Shown here: positions 47,101 through 57,200 of the stretch, in pieces
Layout: the number at the start of each line of letters is the position of its first letter
Position numbering within the stretch: the stretch's first letter is position 1
DNA from: Toxoplasma gondii ME49
Taxonomy: Eukaryota; Apicomplexa; Conoidasida; Eucoccidiorida; Sarcocystidae
Length of the DNA: 64,000 bases
NCBI RefSeq assembly: GCF_000006565.2
Contig: NC_031475.1
Span: forward strand, 62,001-126,000
Direction of reading: 5' to 3'
Translations under genes and position numbers: made by a program
The notes under the pieces: generated by a model
Told to the model about the DNA's origin: nothing
The model's input: the letters and a program-made list of their open reading frames with translations, nothing else
The model's database searches: none

Positions 47101-50100
47101 AACATAAATTGCAACTGAGTAAGACTTGAATCGCTTTGTCTAAATTGTAACCGTTTCGGCTGCTGTGCACACAGGCGTCCTTGAAGTAGCTTTTCAGTTT
47201 GTATCCGCACAATGTGTACGAGCTGCCTTTCTGAACAGCACGCAAGGCAAATAGTACATCGTGTAGAAGTGTCCAGCTGTCTGCCTGCGCTACTGTTAAA
47301 GTGGTTACTGGTAAACCTCAACTTCGCCATAGGAATGAACACGAGAACCCGTGTGCCTACAGAGAAATGTGGCTTTCATCTTACGAAATTCAACTCCAGC
47401 GTGCGTTCCAACATGTATCTATTTCACAGAATGGCCGCATTCGACATCTGCGGTGAGGCCGATACCCCAACGCCAAAGAAACATTCGCACCTCTTGTCGT
47501 TGTTGTTCGATGGTTGCTTGCTTCCCTTGTATCTCTGTTTGCTTCTGTTCAATCAACGCTTTCATGTCTTTCAACTCTTTCTCAATCTTCTCACGTCTCC
47601 TCTGCTCCTGGTCGCCCTCGAGCTTCTTAATTCGAAGAACGTCTTTAGTCTGTATGAGTTCGTCCTGAGCTGAAGGGTTTTGACAGGAAAGGCAAACGAG
47701 TGTTGTTCGCGTAGACGTCTGTCAGGCGAGATCATTGGACACAAAGGAACTTGTTTTGCAAACACGCCGAGCCACTGTTTGCTTTACCTCTTTCCTACCT
47801 TCAGCCACTCGCCGCTCTAGAGTTTCCAGTGTCCGACTCATGGTCTCGTTGTCTGTTGACATCTGCACATTATGAGCGGCCAGCTGGTCGCATTCTGGGA
47901 ACAGTTGACAACCGAGAGCGAAGGAAATGTGTGGAAAACAGCAATCATGAAAAAAAGGGACAACCCATCGAACAACAACGACAAGAGGTGCGAATGTTTC
48001 TTTGGCGTTGGGGTATCGGCCTCACCGCAGATGTCGAATGCGGCCATTCTGTGAAATAGATACATGTTGGAACGCACGCTGGAGTTGAATTTCGTAAGAT
48101 GAAAGCCACATTTCTCTGTAGGCACACGGGTTCTCGTGTTCATTCCTATGGCGAAGTTGAGATTTACCAGTAACCACTTTAACAGTAGCGCAGGACAAAA
48201 CTTGTTTTGTCTTCCGTAAAGTGTGACTGCTGGATTGAGCTGTACCCTCTCCGTTTCGTGTGTTGCACGTTTCCTCTTTTTGAGGTGGTGCGTCGAATTT
48301 CGCTGCTTGTTCTCAGCTTGTACGTACCGCGGAGAAGCTTCTCGCGCTCTTGGAGATACTCTTCCAGTTTTGCCTCCTGAGTGATGTGCTCTGTCTCGGT
48401 TGCTTCGATCTGCCTGCACCCAGTCAAAGGACGAACTCCAGGGTCGGACAAAAAATTATGACCGTGCAGAGGAGCGTTTTTCTCTGACAGGTGTAAATAT
48501 GTGCAACGTTACACTGATATACGTCTTTCTATTACCGCATTTCATGAATAACAGCGTCGTGGAGCGTGTGTGAGATGCAACCGCTGTATGCAGCTGATCG
48601 CTACTGTGGTACCCCGTAAGCTACGCAGCGATAAGACTATCCTATTTCTCAACATGTGCGTACGGTATATTTCTGTTTACCCATTGCAGGGCCTAAGTCG
48701 CCCGTCTATGAGTATATTCACAAGTCCAAAGATACTGCATTTGCTTCGTTGGATTTGCGCGTATGCGCTTCTCGTTAACACAGCAGTGTCCAACTCCTTT
48801 ACTTCACTGCCAATCTTTGTCTGTATCTACGGAAAGCTGTGACATGCAAATAGAGATGCAGTTTTGGAGCCCTGCCTACTTGTCATGTTCCGACATACCT
48901 GTTGAGGTCCTCGATGGTTTTGCGGAGAGAGTAAATGGTCTCCCTGGCGAGCTCTTCTCTGTCTTTTCCAGCTTGAACGAGAAGCCAGGCATGCTGAACT
49001 TCCTGAACAGCGTCATCAGTCCCTCAGCCGTAAACTAATTATGCACGCCGTTAACATGTTCGCGCGGCCTTTTCTTCACAAAGAACATTCGTCTTGTTCT
49101 CATTAGCTTCGACTCCGTAGGGGTCAAGGTTCTGTGCCGAGTCGACTGCTTGTAGTGTGAGATTGCAGCAACGACATGCACGCCAGCATCATGCTCTGCA
49201 GAGGCGTGTCCAGTCACTGTACACCACATAAATACATGCTTGCTCGTCGAAGTAAAGGTGATAGGCAATAAAGAAAAGCTATAAGAAATCTATCTCACAC
49301 CAACAGGTAAGGGTGCAAATAGAACCAGTATATGGTATTGTCTTCAGTACATCAATTTACGATTGCATATATTATTCAGTATGCTCTGTGTTGTTCCGGC
49401 CTGCGTGGAGTCCAATCAGTCGTAACTTGCCCTGCTGCGTTTGGTAACGGAGCTACCAGACAAATACCATTATTCTGCGCCTAAATGTGGGGAGCGTGTC
49501 ATCGGAAAACGAAGGGATCGATTGGACGCTTTTAAGCGGCACCTCCAGTGCTATTTCTTACCTTCTTCAAGATGTCGATGGAGCTTTGATCCTCATCAGA
49601 CAACTTGAGCGCTGCTGTAACTTTCGTCGCGTTTTCTGAGATCTGGCTAGTCAGAGTCTTACATCTGGGAGCATGCACCAGAAAAGGTGAAGGTCGGCAC
49701 GTATCCAACCATGCATCAGTGCATGCGATCTGTATATCCATTTCAACACAGTTATGCTGATAAATAACCAATTGAACTTTTAGCAGTGCATTTGTTCCTG
49801 CAATCGTAAAGCACTACCTGTATTTAAACCTGCCCGTATGTTGTTGTTCATTCAGATATACGGTCGTTCTGTATGGAGGCTCGATGCGGCCCACCACTCA
49901 TATGCCTTACGTGAGTTTAGCGAGGTCGTTCCTCTCTGGTATACTGATTTTGTATAGGTTTCTCTTGTGTTGGCACACTTTAGCCCGATGGCAAATGGCT
50001 GTTATCTTAAAAGCTGAGACTGGCAGACGGCCATCAATATTGTGACAGAAGAAGATAAAATATGGATTCAAAAGTGAACGCACGAAAATGAACTTGTGTA

Positions 50101-50587
50101 GCTAGATCGATCAGACAAGGCCACAGAGATATGTATGCCAGTAGGTTGCTCTTCATGTGAAACAGCTCAAACTCGAGTCTGGTGTGTCTCCTTCGCTGTT
50201 TCTGGCAACGAACCTTGCGAGAAGGGACAGTTCGCTTTCGTGTGACCGTTTGAGGGCACTGAGCAGCTGTTCGTACTGACGTCGAAAGGCGTCGAGACTG
50301 GGGTCGTCTGGCAAGTCTTTGAGAGTCTGATCGAAGGTTTCTTCCAGAGCAACGTAAGCGGCAGGACCGAGTGACCCGTCCTCGGGAGATGCCCAGACAG
50401 CCACACAGGTCTCTTGCCCTGCGTCAGTTTCTAGATTTTCATCTCTTATTTGTTCTCCATTTTCGAGAGGGTATGAAGGGATCTCTCTAATATTGCTTTC
50501 GCCCTCGGATCCGCCCACCGAACCTCCACGATCGCTACTGGTAAATACCTCCGGCTCTTCCTGAGTTACCGTCGCGTCTTCTTCCAT
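36826..50587 (-). CDS. CFAP58: Cilia- and flagella-associated protein 58 (CFAP58/CCDC147), 25 exons
   Basis: CFAP58 is an all-coiled-coil protein needed to build and stabilise motile axonemes. Twenty-five exons, every junction phase-compatible, encode 1,068 residues against about 872 in human. Order of blocks: FDQTLKDLPDDPSLDAFRRQ and RSHESELSLLARCKTL (N-terminal signature), KVTAALKLSDEDQSSI, long coiled coil, VRSDRNLYSRNLIESLDEIS, VLSERDMLGTQLLRR, LSLLYEKIKIQQSTLQKGEA, ENPMNVHRWRRLEGSDP (family hallmark), LMIQEKEKLYVELK, and AAYPGPQMVDQMQVFQR. The ATG at 50587 begins an acidic 80-residue leader. The last exon adds a 162-residue Ser/Asp/Lys-rich tail not seen in animal homologues. In coccidia only microgametes are flagellated, so expression there is expected. 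Identification is very firm; single exon edges with weak donors could shift by a few bases. Confidence 0.95.
41692..45835 (-). other. CFAP58 exons 9-17
   Basis: Exons: 9, 45775-45835; 10, 45313-45400; 11, 45115-45170; 12, 44782-44819; 13, 44187-44393; 14, 43314-43499; 15, 42596-42781; 16, 42272-42350; 17, 41692-41814. Phases after each are 0, 1, 0, 2, 2, 2, 2, 0, 0. Exon 9 (GTCGGA) and exon 13 (GTGCGG) have poor donors but are fixed by the family alignment. This block encodes the central coiled coil up to QSTLQKGEAQYR. Confidence 0.85.
44782..44819 (-). other. 38-nt microexon of CFAP58 (exon 12)
   Basis: This exon encodes ADKKNIGNLLRE plus two bases of the next Arg codon. It is flanked by acceptor GCCGAG and donor GTATAC. 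Without it exon 11 (phase 0) cannot join exon 13, which needs two preceding bases. With it the protein reads ALKQQADKKNIGNLLRERDL, matching the spacing of the family at this point. Confidence 0.75.
47284..47513 (+). repeat. 230-bp inverted repeat, arm A (end of CFAP58 exon 6 and start of intron 6)
   Basis: The sequence from CCTGCGC to TCGATGG is repeated in reverse complement at 47965-48194. Reading both arms base by base I find one mismatch (C in arm A at the position read as T on the complementary strand of arm B). Arm A covers the last 23 nt of exon 6 (47491-47513), its 5' splice site and the first 207 nt of intron 6. The spacer is 451 bp. The coding constraint on arm A suggests it is the source copy. 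Confidence 0.95.
47965..48194 (-). repeat. 230-bp inverted repeat, arm B (inside CFAP58 intron 4)
   Basis: This is the reverse complement of arm A with 229 of 230 positions identical. It lies wholly within intron 4 (47895-48327). It therefore carries a non-functional antisense copy of the end of exon 6 and the start of intron 6. Flanking sequence shows no terminal repeats or transposase, so it does not look like a transposon. Confidence 0.95.
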
Positions 50588-53500
50588 TGTGTATGCGGTC
50601 CCACGCAGAACTATAACAACGCTATTCCAGTCACTTTCGGAAGAAACGTGGCATCACACGATTACCGGGACTCACGCCGTTAGAAATTTAGCATCCTGAT
50701 TGGCGAAAGTTGTTTCCCCATTCAAGCGCTATCCACTTCTTCTCGACCTAGTGGGTCTGCAGGAAAGAAGTGTACTTGCGAAAATGTGTAGAATGCCGTA
50801 TATGTATTTCTACTTAAGAAACGAGCATGCTGGAGAACTTCAGGACTGCCGAGGGCAGAGGCAGCGTACACCTTTTCGAACTCCGACACACCCGACATAA
50901 TCTCCGTTAAGAACAACTGATATGTTTCCACATGACCATGTTTTTATCTTCAACAAAGAACCCCTTGGCCCCACAGACTTGCAGCATTATATTACGCTTG
51001 CAAAAGTTACCTGCATCCATTTGTTTACATATGGAGGAGGCAAGGCGATTGGAACGCTTGCACAGCGAAGGAGAGAGGAAGCAGCCCACACCGGCACGGT
51101 CCGAGGATTCAACATGGGAACGTTTTAGTTAAGCGGACACGCCGTGAAACTCGCATGCACGCCTGAGCAGGTGAGGACCACATCAGTCCGATGCCTCCGG
51201 TAGAAGAAGAGTGTGTCTAAGACTGTGGAAGCAAACTCATAATGATAATGTTCCTTCATACTGTGTCAGGTACCTCGAACTCGAGCAAAATGAGCGTTGA
51301 CACTGGCAGGCTTCTTCTGAAGGGGATTGATCCATGGTGTTCGGGAACGTACACTGATCCACTTTCAAATTTAAAACAAAACAAACCCAGCCAGCCTTCA
51401 AATTTGTGGGGCCCCACCCCATAACTGTGCAGGCTCATTCTGGTGGGCAACTACTCGACACAACATGCACTTCAGTCAGGACAAAAACAGACACTCCACT
51501 CCCTTGAAGAACCAACAGGATACTATTCAATAATGAGCCCACAATCAAAGCCAGCCTTGTGACAAAGGATTGTCCAGCACCCTAAGCATGCAGCTCACTC
51601 CGTGAACGACGCTGATAAAGAATGCCTCTCCGCAGCACTGGTGAGGTGACATTTGCTCATATATACTTCACATACACAAACGTGCCAAGGGTGCTCGGAT
51701 GCCTTCGAGTCCGTTATAGCTGAATGTATTGCTTTAGAGAAAGCCTACACGATGCTATCACAGTAGTATGTATGAACAACCACGATCCCCGCTGAAAAAG
51801 TCGGAAGACACGCAGCTGCCATCAGTGTATCCCCCAGCTACTACCTCTATGCGTACGAGTATGCCAATCAGGGAAGCTCAATTTGACGCGGAAAAAGCTT
51901 CTTGCTCGTTGACCGGAACATCATTATCACTTCCCAAATTCCTCAAGACACTGCCAACCAGCAGAACCACGCGAACAAGCCGACTTCAGACTTCACCGAG
52001 ATACGATAATGTGAAATGTGCACACTGGTACACGTTTACCACTGACGAGGAATTTACCTTGAACCACCTGATAAGCAGAGATAGAGCTAGTGACACGAGC
52101 CGCTTTAATAGGTGCAGTTAATTAACCATATTTCGTCTCCTTTTAGCGCAGCAAAAAGCCAACAGGCGCGGGGCGCTGCAAGATGTTTGAGCACTCTCTG
52201 TGTGTGCAATAACACTGCCGTTCAGATTACCGCGTGCCAAGATAACAGTGGCAGTGCAATTGGATGGAACGGGTGCTTGACATGAGGCCAGAGCCTGATT
52301 ATTTTAAATCTTACTGAGACAGAGTCGTCAAGTTGGGGTCATCAGAGCGACGTGGCGGCAGATAGTCAGATAGTGGACCAGCACTAGCAGGGCGTACGGA
52401 AGGGCATATGCAATTCAGTCTTACATCTACAACGTGAACACGACAATCTGCGCGTAAATGGCATCTGTGGCAACGGCGGGAGACATGCGTTTTTGAATTC
52501 CAGCATGTGAGAGGCTTCCTGCTCCACAGACGGACATGGGAGCGTTCGGATGATGGTAAGGACGCTGCAAACGGTGGCAGAGGCTTTTGGCGTTTATGTC
52601 CCGGTTGCGGGAGACAGTACTTGCATTAAAATAAAAACGCGTAGGCTTTTGCATTTAGCGACAGAAGTGGAGCGGAACGAAGCGCCTGTTACCCATTCCC
52701 TTTTGTCTACAAACCACTCCCGATTTACCTACCATTTTGAGCCAGTTTATTTCGAGATCGTTGTCTCACGTCAGCCTCCTTGTCCTTGTCTCCTGGAAAA
52801 CCCGCCTTGTCAGGGAAGTGAGAGGTTCTAAAGTCTTTCGCGTGTCAAAGAAATCGGTTGTCTGAAAGAGGTTCCGAAGAAGCTTTTCGCGCAGTCATCT
52901 CCGTTTTTTTGGCTCCCCCAAAATTACCCCTCTTCGTTGGGTGTCGTGCTTTCTGCCTTTATCTCCGTACGTTCGTGATACCCACTAGAAGTGTCACCCA
53001 CGCTTGGTATTTGACTTGTGTCTGTCCGCCGAAGGAGCGTTCACATTCTTTACAGACGAAGGAATACCGTGCACTTTTACCATACTGCCACAGCTGCTTG
53101 TCTATTGAAAGAGAAGCTTGCGTTTGCATGTTTCTCCGCGAGCCGCCGAAGGTGAGCCCCCAGTCTCCACGTCGCCCAATTATCGGTGATCGGGAATCGG
53201 TTCCGCAGCGGGAATAGAGAGGCATCCCTACTGTAATGATAAAACAACTATAATCCGGCATTCCTGGTAGCAGCGACCCTAGTGTCCTGCCACGAAGTCG
53301 CCAATACGGGCATCACAAGCAGGCACGGGAGGAATTGTACGGAAACAAGTCCTTTTGCTCGGACACAAAAAATTGCCAGCTCCGGGGACATGACAGTTGC
53401 GCTGTCTGGTACACGCCGGGGTCCCAGGTGCGGCAACGGTGCTAGCGGTAGTTGTAGTAGCAACGGTAGAAAGGGTGGTAGACCCTGTGGCTTCCCGTTT

Positions 53501-54222
53501 TGTGTAGCCGTACCGTGTCATTCGGCGTGCCGCAAATGAACTGCTCATATTATTCGGAATTGGGTCGAAATATACCAATTTACGCCGGGGTTTGTATTTA
53601 TGCATGTGATGCGCAGACGATACTCCCCATGCCACTGGAAACTACCGTCGGGCCAAAGAAATGCGGATGCAAATGCGTGAACTTACTCTGTGGGGTTAGT
53701 GAGGCACTAACTGTTTCGGAGCTTCCTCACCAAACACACCACCATGCGCTGCGTTTCATCTCCGAGAATCGTAGGGGCCGCGTGCAGGTTTAATCGAGCG
53801 CCTTTGTTTGGTCTTCTGGATGTTGTCCACTTTGCGCATAGTTGATTGGACAGGTGAACAACAAGCGGGTATTCGCGCCCTTGTCGCCCTCGAAGACGAC
53901 CAACTATAACAAACCACCAGTTTCGGTTTGTCTCAAGATTTCTGGAATCCCAAGCTTCGCCGGCAGCCCACGGGAAGTGACCGACGGTTGACATACCGTA
54001 CGTACCAGAATTCTTGATCAATTATTTTTTCAATGTGTCTTCAACACTCTTTAGTACCTTTTTCGAGCCTTCATTCTAACCTGAAAAACTGCACAGCCAC
54101 CGGAAGAAAAATGTCCCTCTACCCAGCGTCTAGAAATCCGGCCTCCCTTCTATCTGACCTGCGAAAGATTCTTGTGCCTGCAAGCAATGCGCTATTCCCT
54201 TTTCTGTGATCTCTGCTCAGAG
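50588..54222. promoter_or_regulatory. Divergent intergenic region (CFAP58/LOTUS gene)
   Basis: This 3.6-kb stretch separates the starts of CFAP58 (-) and the LOTUS protein gene (+), so it should hold both promoters and 5' UTRs. A good acceptor (CTGTGATCTCTGCTCAG, ending 54220) lies two bases before the LOTUS ATG, suggesting a 5' UTR intron. GCATGC words occur near 51153 and 51585. Open frames at 51031-51132, 51768-52121 (+) and 53279-53635 (-) have no motif or splice support and are not called. Confidence 0.4.
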
Positions 54223-57200
54223 ATGGGTAATGAACAAGGGGCGCTGGAGAGGGCCCAGAACCGCTTTAACGACCTTTCGCCCCCGGGGCCACAAGGCCAC
54301 CTAAAAACACCGGCACAATCCGGTGCAACGGTAGGAACACGGGAAGAGTCAACCGCAGTGAAGAAAGAGGGATCTACATCCTTTCCGATAAATTCTCCTA
54401 GAGACATCGCACACGTTGAGACAGACCAGACAAAATTCAATAAGCCATCTACTACACCCCTTGCACGGGATGACGTGGCAAGGAAGATGTGCCGTGAGGA
54501 TGACAAATACGCAGTGGACACTGTTGCGCCTTCTTCCTTGACCACAGAAGGACCTCACAAGAAGAAGGAAAGGGGTCCCACTGAAGGAGCGGAGGACGGA
54601 AAATCAATCGCTTCAGACAATGGTGACAACATAGAAAGGAAAACAAACTCGTCGACACTGGAGGTCTCCGCTCCCCTTTTCACAGACCCTGGCGGGTCGG
54701 ATGGCGCCAGACCCGAGGAGTCCTCATCGTCTTGTATCCTATCTCGGGACAACATGACACCTCCGTTTGGCGAGGTAAACAGAAACGACAAAGAACAGCA
54801 GGTAAACGAGACACCGGACACTTCGTCGGGGCACAGCGACCACATTACACACGGAGGAAACCACCCACACTTTAGTCCAACCGGAGAAACAGTATACCCC
54901 TTGCCGGCGCTGCTGCATGTTTGGAAGAAGACAAACTGTTACTCAGAAAGGGACAAAAAAGTGGCGCTTCGAAATTGTATCAGCCACACGGAAGACTGCC
55001 GTGGTGAAAATGAGGAAGACCGAACGCCTTTGACTGGATGGCGACTGTGCGAAAGAGTGGCATACTGCGAGTCGAGTCCCCCGTCTGCGCGGAGAGGCTC
55101 CGCTGATACTTCGCCTATAACTGCATGTGGCAGTCCAGCTGGCCAGTTCCAGCATCGCATCCTGACCTCTATTGCAGCCTTAGGGGTGCCGCCGATGGAG
55201 GTAAGACGTTCGTTTCCTGGAAGCACACGCTTCGCAAAAAAAAATCTATGCAGACGTCGCTGATGGCCCGAGAGTTGAATGGCGGAATCTTGAAGAAAAA
55301 TGCGTAGGGGCAGCGTTTGCTGCCTCGACCGTCATCCCCTTGGAGAAGCGTTGTATTCCAATGGGTACCTAGCACGACACGTTGCCTTCTAAATTATCTT
55401 CGCTTTTCTCAATTTCGAGAGGAACAGCAGATGCCTGGGCGAACTCACCGCAAGGCGAAACCGTGAAAATGCCGTACACGTACCGTCGGACAGCTATGTG
55501 GGTTCCCGTGGCACATACACTCGTTCGCCGTCAGCATTCCTGCCGGGTTACCTCTCACACTCTTAGCGGGTGCTCTCTCGTAGGTCTGGCGCGAGAACCG
55601 CGCCAAGATTTTCGCGCGGTTCGCCCTGTTGTTGATAGCGTGCGCTTCCCTTTGTTGCGACCCGTTTTCTCTTTCTGCTTCCTTTGCCGCAGCGACCCGT
55701 GCCCTCCCCAACCCGCTCGGCCGCGGTTCCTCCGCCGCCCCCCCTTTCTTGCCATCAGCCCCAGAGAGACGGTTCTTCTCCCCTTCGTGGCCAGAGCAGT
55801 CCTGTGTTTGATGCATCATCGCCTCCTGTTCATGCGACCTCTGCAGAAACGGAGACAGGAACTCCTTCTTCGGTGGAAAAAACCGCGCCGCGAAGAACCC
55901 GCTTGAACCCACTCGCCCCCGTCTTCGAGCCACATCAGAACTTCCAGCAATTGCAGCTTCTTCAGCACCTCCGAGCAGCCACGACGGTAAGTGGCGCGAG
56001 CACAACGTGCAGCCTGAGGAGCACACAGGGCGCACCTTCGCTCCTCACTTCTATTGTCCTTCGCGACACTCGCGCTCCCGTGGGGCGAACTGTGTCGTAC
56101 GTTTTCCCTCAACGCCACTCCTGCTCACCCATTCTTCGCTGCAGTAGCACAGGCCCCTCTATGGCCGAGCACCGGCCGCTTCTTGTGCCTCACCCGCCGC
56201 TCTCCGGTTCAAGAATGGGACGGCTCGGGGCTGCGAAGCGTGGAATGACTTCTAGTGCCCAGCAAGCCAGCGCACCACCAAGGTACCCCACGATGCCTCG
56301 GCACTCATGGTACGGACCCCACAGCCCGGGCGGTACGGCTTGGTGGCTCGGCGTCGGCCGCTCTGGGGCGCCGGGCACGAGTCGCGGCCTCGAAGGAAGA
56401 CTGGCAGAAGTAGTCGACCCAGCTGAGGCAAACAAACTACTGCTCCAGCTAGGAAGGCAAGTGAGACTCACCCATCTGCAGGTTCAAGCAGTTGTGAAGA
56501 AGGCAGGACCATCAGGGCTGCGTCTAACTAACCTCCCTGCTGCGTTCTTGAAAGAACACAATGCAGTACTGGACCTCCGAAGCCTCGGGCTCGTCCAAAT
56601 CCGCGAACTGATTGCAGGTATGGGGCGGACTCTGCGGCTCGAGGCCGACGACGAGGATCCACTGACTCTCCAAGAAGCAGCCGCAGGCAGGACAGGGTCT
56701 ACGTGTCGAGCTGCTCATCCAGAGAAACGTTCGCTCTCTCTGCCGCCTGTCGTCGCCGCCGTTGCTGGGCTGGCGCCAGACCCCACCGAAGAAACCATTG
56801 GAAAAATGCAGGAGTTCCCGTCTCAAAGGGCCCAGCCAGGGGGCGGGGTCCACGAACATCCGGGTCTACAGGGAGGAACGAACTTGACGGCAGACTTGAC
56901 AACTTCTCTCGATACTCCCCAGTTTTTTGCATTGGATGAGGACTCGTGCCTTATACTGAAACTCGGAGAGCCTTTGCCTCCAGTGATGAAAGAGCTACTT
57001 CAGCACCTGCTCATTTCTCTCGTTGCGGACGCACTCCACCACGCGAGCCCCCCTACCTTCGCCGCATCGCCGACAAACTGGCCCCTTACCAGGCCACATG
57101 CTGGCCTGTTGAAGCCCCCAACCCCCCCGGGATCCCTGGTAACTGCCACAAGCCCAGAGGCCCTGTCTCCAGAAGACTATCTTCTCTCTGAGTCGCCTGA

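Larger units (their letters stand above)
46468..50587 (-). other. CFAP58 exons 1-8
   Basis: Exons on the minus strand: 1, 50214-50587; 2, 49562-49664; 3, 48899-49002; 4, 48328-48413; 5, 47799-47894; 6, 47491-47669; 7, 46881-46970; 8, 46468-46529. Phases after each exon are 2, 0, 2, 1, 1, 0, 0, 2. Exon 1 uses the weak donor GTTCGT, chosen because it yields LLARCKTL, the family sequence; the others are near consensus. Exon 6 uses the acceptor CCTTCAG at 47670-47671 rather than the CTCAG six bases later, which breaks frame. Confidence 0.85.

Noticed and set aside
47212..48419. Two open frames, on opposite strands, encoding the same peptide over about 75 residues
   Set aside because: They are the two arms of the inverted repeat read in equivalent frames, not duplicated genes. 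The repeat itself is reported.
50722..50931. Possible extra 5' exon of CFAP58 (MSGVSEFEK)
   Set aside because: A short ATG frame followed by GTGTAC exists, but no acceptor upstream of the exon 1 ATG gives a joined frame.
51768..52121. 117-codon ATG open frame in the CFAP58/LOTUS intergenic region
   Set aside because: It has no motif, no coding-like repeat of neighbouring exons and no homology I recognise; chance is adequate.
53279..53635. Thr/Ala-rich minus-strand open frame
   Set aside because: The Thr/Ala richness comes from a short GTAGTTGTAGTAGCAACGG-like repeat; there is no start context or splice support.
55987..56152. Possible intron in the LOTUS gene starting GTAAGT at 55987
   Set aside because: None of the good acceptors downstream (56144, 56147, 56152) restores the frame used by the rest of the exon.
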